From Acidobacteriota bacterium (lineage in GTDB: Bacteria > Acidobacteriota > Terriglobia > UBA7540), in assembly GCA_021789565.1 (NCBI GenBank), contig JAJYJL010000265.1, positions 1-8,487 of the forward strand: a stretch of DNA of 8,487 bases, written 5' to 3'. The notes under the pieces are model-generated. The model was not told the DNA's origin. It made no database searches and saw nothing but the letters and a program-made list of their open reading frames with translations. Positions 6,296 to 8,487 of this stretch are shown here, piece by piece. How positions within the stretch are numbered: position 1 is the first letter of the stretch; each line of letters opens with the position of its first letter. Made by a program: the position numbers and the translations under genes.

Positions 6296-6454
6296 TCACG
6301 TTTGAGTGTCGAGCACGTAGTAGCCGGGCGCCGGAGCTTGAAAGCGCGCACCGTCTTTCGGCGGCTGTTTAACTAGCTGCTTTAGCTGCACGGCAACAAT
6401 AAGGATTGCCAGCAGAAGAGCTATTACAACGATGCGGTAAATTTTCTCGCCCAT
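6296..6454 (-). CDS. Small membrane protein, 52 residues
   Basis: ATG 6454 is preceded on the minus strand by AAGGAAGGA at six bases, a strong ribosome-binding site. The product starts MGEKIYRIVVIALLLAILIV, so residues about 7-24 form a single transmembrane helix; a polar linker with QLKQLVKQPPKDG follows, and it ends GYYVLDTQT. It lies 30 bases after the 249-residue gene and 88 bases before the next, in the same direction, so it fits the operon. The function is unknown. One-helix peptides of this size often accompany a larger membrane partner, such as the next gene, but no partner is shown. Confidence 0.6.
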   Translation of the reverse strand: MGEKIYRIVVIALLLAILIVAVQLKQLVKQPPKDGARFQAPAPGYYVLDTQT

Positions 6455-6484
6455 AGCTTTTCCTTCCTTGCTAACTTTCTTCCG

Positions 6485-7234
6485 TTACGCCCGATATTCC
6501 TCTTCGTTGCCATATCCCAATACAATGCAATCCCGGATAGGTACAAGCCACTTCTTTCTCTTCTGTTCATCCCGGACCCTGTAAAAGTCCGGAAAGCAGC
6601 AGAGTGATCCGGGATGATAATTAACGCTCACGATCTTTCCGGCGAAACGTTCGGCTACATCTTCAGATACCTCTTGGGCAATCAATGCCTCATAGCTTGG
6701 CAACTTGATTCGCCGTCTACGCCAGTCGTGAGGGATTCGCCACTTAGTTCCCTGAGAGTCACGCCAGAACACCTTTACAGGCTCGTTGGGGGCGATCTGG
6801 ACTTGCACCTCAGTAGGCTTTCCGGCTACTCTCACAGCTTCATCCCAAGGAATATTGACTTCCCAAAAATCCCATTCGTTTGGCATGTTCAAGGTTTCTT
6901 CGAAAGCAATGTCGTGTTTGGTTGAATAGGCCAAAGAGGATTCAGTCGCGTTACCGCCTGGACTCTGAAGAACCCACCTTCTAGGCAGTCGCCATTCCCG
7001 TCCCTCGCGATCTGTGAACAAAAGCCGTAACGGGCGATAATCGTTCCAATAGTTGCCTTCGGGGTCTATCCATAAGGGGCAATCGTCTTGCTCAACGAGC
7101 CGCATTCCCGCCGTCTCTTCTGCAAGAATCTTGGCATTTACGGGGTCGTGTGCGAGGGACTCTATTAGATCATCAGGAAGATTTGCTTCCTCCAAGAGAG
7201 GACGAGCGAGCCGAATTTCTAGCTGGAGGATCAT
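6485..7234 (-). CDS. Hypothetical protein with repeated D-x2-G-x2-W-x-x-P motifs
   Basis: The 249-residue protein has no signal peptide or membrane helix and is rich in Trp, Glu and Arg. Two clear copies of a motif are seen: DREGREWRLPRRW (75-87) and DSQGTKWRIPHDW (159-171). A degenerate copy, DEQKRKKWLVPIRDC, is at 222-236, and IDPEGNYWNDYRP (56-68) may be a fourth. Copies are about 65-85 residues apart and preceded by hydrophobic strands (LLFT, VFWR, YRV), which suggests repeated small beta modules. Residues 25-45 and 180-200 also contain similar helical words (NAKILAEETAG, YEALIAQEVSEDVAERFAG). The start is 12 bases after the upstream stop codon, with only a GAGG as ribosome-binding site, so translation may be coupled. 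I do not recognise a family and assign no function. Confidence 0.65.
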   Translation of the reverse strand: MILQLEIRLARPLLEEANLPDDLIESLAHDPVNAKILAEETAGMRLVEQDDCPLWIDPEGNYWNDYRPLRLLFTDREGREWRLPRRWVLQSPGGNATESSLAYSTKHDIAFEETLNMPNEWDFWEVNIPWDEAVRVAGKPTEVQVQIAPNEPVKVFWRDSQGTKWRIPHDWRRRRIKLPSYEALIAQEVSEDVAERFAGKIVSVNYHPGSLCCFPDFYRVRDEQKRKKWLVPIRDCIVLGYGNEEEYRA

Positions 7235-7246
7235 GCTTGGTCTGCC

Positions 7247-7780
7247 TCATGGGTTTCGCGGATTCTGCTCTAGATATGCGTTTGCAAACTCCTTAACAAG
7301 ACCTTGAACAGCATTCGGCGTGTCCGTAGAAAGATACGCTCCACCCACCATGTAGATTTCCCCCACGGACCAAGTGGTAGCTGAAGCTGCAATATTTTTG
7401 GTTTTTCTAACCAGTATGGCAAGCTGATGCAGATTAAGATCGATAGAGCATCCGTACATCATAATCGGCGGTCTCACCGCACAGTTTACATTCAGGTCAA
7501 GAAATCCGGTAGTTAAGCTAGGTTCCGTCACTACCGGAACTCCTACCTCTCGAAGGGTCAATTCGGTGTCAGTCTGAAGCCTCGTTTGAGTAAGCCCGGC
7601 CTCATCCTCAGTTTCCGGCCCATTGTACTGTAACTCCACTGTCACTTCGACACCCGTCAAACCCTTCAATGTTGCCCTGCTCAGATCACTATCATTTTGG
7701 GCATGTCCATCCCGGACAGTTCCCGGCATGAGGAACACAATGCAAGATAACGCAGTCAAGAGCGCGTGTCGTCTTTTCAT
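7247..7780 (-). CDS. Secreted protein of unknown function, first gene of leftward operon
   Basis: The 177-residue protein starts with a Sec signal peptide: MKRR, a hydrophobic core ALLTALSCIVFLM, and a likely cleavage after GHA (27). The mature part has LKGLTGVEVTVEL (38-50), then GLTQTRLQTDTELTLREVGV (62-81), SATTWSVGEIYMVG (133-146) and a C-terminal helix VKEFANAYLEQNPR (162-175). This order resembles a group of uncharacterised exported proteins I associate with Acidobacteriota, in which a two-helix/strand fold ends in a 'FINxYLxxNP' tail; no activity is known to me. Cys100 and Cys111 could pair in the periplasm. ATG 7780 has AAGGAG about ten bases upstream, and a promoter is found 37 bases upstream. 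It heads a probable four-gene operon. Confidence 0.7.
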   Translation of the reverse strand: MKRRHALLTALSCIVFLMPGTVRDGHAQNDSDLSRATLKGLTGVEVTVELQYNGPETEDEAGLTQTRLQTDTELTLREVGVPVVTEPSLTTGFLDLNVNCAVRPPIMMYGCSIDLNLHQLAILVRKTKNIAASATTWSVGEIYMVGGAYLSTDTPNAVQGLVKEFANAYLEQNPRNP

Positions 7781-7816
7781 CGCTATGTGTTCTCCTTCAC
7801 GAATACAGTTGCGCCG

Positions 7817-7845
7817 ATTCTACATCCCGGTAATTCGTAGGTCAA
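7817..7845 (-). promoter_or_regulatory. Sigma70-type promoter of the leftward operon
   Basis: On the minus strand TTGACC (7845-7840) and TAGAAT (7822-7817) are separated by exactly 17 bases, each one base from consensus. Transcription would start near 7810, leaving a leader of about 30 bases with AAGGAG before ATG 7780. The divergent XRE regulator gene starts about 60 bases to the right, so its product could act on this promoter. Confidence 0.7.
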
Positions 7846-7887
7846 TCCTCATTGTTGCTGATAACCGATTTGTTGCTTTGAGCCTAC

Positions 7888-7908
7888 AGGTCATGATTCA
7901 AGGTCATG
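7888..7908 (+). repeat. Direct repeat AGGTCATG at the start of the XRE gene
   Basis: AGGTCATG occurs at 7888-7895 and again at 7901-7908, 13 bases apart; the second copy contains the start codon of the XRE gene. The copies could be an operator through which the XRE protein represses itself, or a duplicated initiation region. The second copy has no well-placed Shine-Dalgarno. Confidence 0.35.
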
Positions 7909-8121
7909 GCCGAAGACATTCGGATTAGGTTCGGGCGAAGATTGCGTAAGCTGCGTGACAAACGCGGCTGGACTCAAGTCCAACTTGCCGAAAGGCTCGG
8001 CCTTGATAGAAGCTACTTGGCGGATATGGAGAGAGGGAAAAGGAATCCATCGCTTGTGAACATCGAACTTCTCGCAAAAGGATTCTGCCTGACAATTTCG
8101 CAGTTCTTTTCGAAGCTCTAG
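7906..8121 (+). CDS. XRE-family transcriptional regulator
   Basis: The 71-residue protein is a single Cro/C1-type helix-turn-helix domain. Seen: IRFGRRLRKLRDKRGWTQ (6-23), LAERLGLDRSYLADMERGKR (27-46) containing the recognition helix, then NPSLVNIELLAKGFCLTISQFF. The RGxTQ, LA and ERGKRNPS signatures are those of DNA-binding members. There is no further domain, so it is a stand-alone regulator of 70-75 residues, common in mobile elements and defence or toxin loci. The start ATG 7906 is poorly supported by a ribosome-binding site (AAGG directly before it). It is divergent from the leftward operon across a promoter region of about 125 bases, which suggests that it controls that operon or itself. 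Confidence 0.85.
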   Translation: MAEDIRIRFGRRLRKLRDKRGWTQVQLAERLGLDRSYLADMERGKRNPSLVNIELLAKGFCLTISQFFSKL

Positions 8122-8487
8122 CACAGCCATCTCTCCACGGTCTCTCCCCTGCAAAGAAACACTCTGTTTGTGAATTTCCGCACCTGTTTCAAATTTCAAT
8201 TTTCAGCGTGAGCTAAGGGTACCCATATCGGGGGGGGTCTTAAATCCTGGTAAGAAGCTTAAACTCAGCCGGAAATTCTACCAGCGGTCAAGCCGGGTTC
8301 GCCGTAATCTGGCAAGGCAATCCACCGTCTGCCCCGAGTGCGCGAATGCAGGATAACTAAATTTGGTACACGCCTTGGTAACCAGTCCTGAGCGATCTGA
8401 AGCGATGGGCTTTCACTTCAGACATTACCCGCACCCGCATGAGTGGCTACTCCTGAGTGTATTATGACATTTGCTTGCGTCAAGTGT
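8122..8487. other. Non-coding region to the window edge
   Basis: No gene can be supported here. Seen: a run of three heptamers, TTTCAAA-TTTCAAT-TTTCAGC (8187-8207); a palindrome GGGTACCC (8218-8225) followed by a run of eight G (8231-8238); a seven-pair inverted repeat TCTGAAG/CTTCAGA (8396-8402, 8416-8422); and a weak leftward promoter-like pair near 8456-8483. None is convincing as a terminator or attachment site. Confidence 0.5.

Noticed and set aside
6208..6351. GTG 6351 start for the membrane protein.
   Set aside because: It would overlap the 52-residue gene and add an unconvincing basic stretch; ATG 6207 has AAAGGAG upstream and places the membrane helix near the N-terminus.
7891..8199. 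Minus-strand open frame antisense to the XRE gene.
   Set aside because: The plus strand encodes an unmistakable XRE domain; the antisense product has no features.
8289..8310. Possible attR, because AGCCGGGTTCG resembles part of the tRNA T arm.
   Set aside because: Only about ten bases match, with a gap, and similarity to the tRNA end is then lost. A direct repeat of the tRNA 3' end is required.
8456..8483. Leftward promoter-like pair TTGACG and TACACT with 16-base spacing.
   Set aside because: The -10 box is poor and no gene follows it on the minus strand within the window.
1..8487. CRISPR array, rRNA or insertion sequence with terminal repeats.
   Set aside because: No regularly spaced 20-40 base repeats, no rRNA-like stretches and no transposase gene were seen on either strand.

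Overview
The window looks like a chromosome of an acidobacterium-like soil bacterium that carries the left part of an integrated mobile element. The assignment is inference. It rests on the style of the tyrosine recombinase (a PYCMRHTALT box followed by GHSSITITQRYCHP), on a secreted protein of a type I associate with Acidobacteriota, and on the GC-rich glycoside hydrolase at the left edge.

Layout. Positions 1-1112 hold the 3' end of a GC-rich glycoside hydrolase family 2 gene, which is host chromosome. An intact tRNA-Arg(TCG) follows at 1275-1351. One base after its CCA end comes the stop codon of a leftward tyrosine recombinase, the classic arrangement of an island inserted into the 3' end of a tRNA gene. 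The recombinase is translationally coupled to a MerR-like DNA-binding protein upstream of it. A divergent control region (3049-3269) then separates this leftward int module from a rightward replication-like module. That module contains a 63-residue DUF2292-like protein, a 444-residue DUF3987-like P-loop protein with a degenerate Walker A, a 259-bp non-coding block, and a 128-residue protein with an AT-hook-like basic motif.

The 259-bp block is the most striking part. It holds at least six exact and two one-mismatch copies of the 9-mer TGAARGAAG, on both strands, flanking a dyad and a very AT-rich tract. This is the architecture of an iteron-type replication origin. Integrase, MerR-like regulator, helicase/primase-like protein and then origin-like repeats is reminiscent of phage satellites (PICIs), so the element may be an undescribed satellite-like island. 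This is a hypothesis.

To the right, a convergent leftward operon runs from a good sigma70-type promoter at 7817-7845 to a weak tandem terminator near 5585-5628. It encodes a secreted protein, a protein with repeated D-x2-G-x2-W-x-x-P motifs, a 52-residue membrane peptide that is easily missed, and a single-pass membrane protein. A divergent XRE regulator (7906-8121) sits beside the promoter. None of these four operon genes has a function I can name. They may be island cargo or host genes: no second copy of the tRNA 3' end (attR) was found by eye, so the right boundary is not in the window or is not recognisable. The last 366 bases carry no gene I can support.
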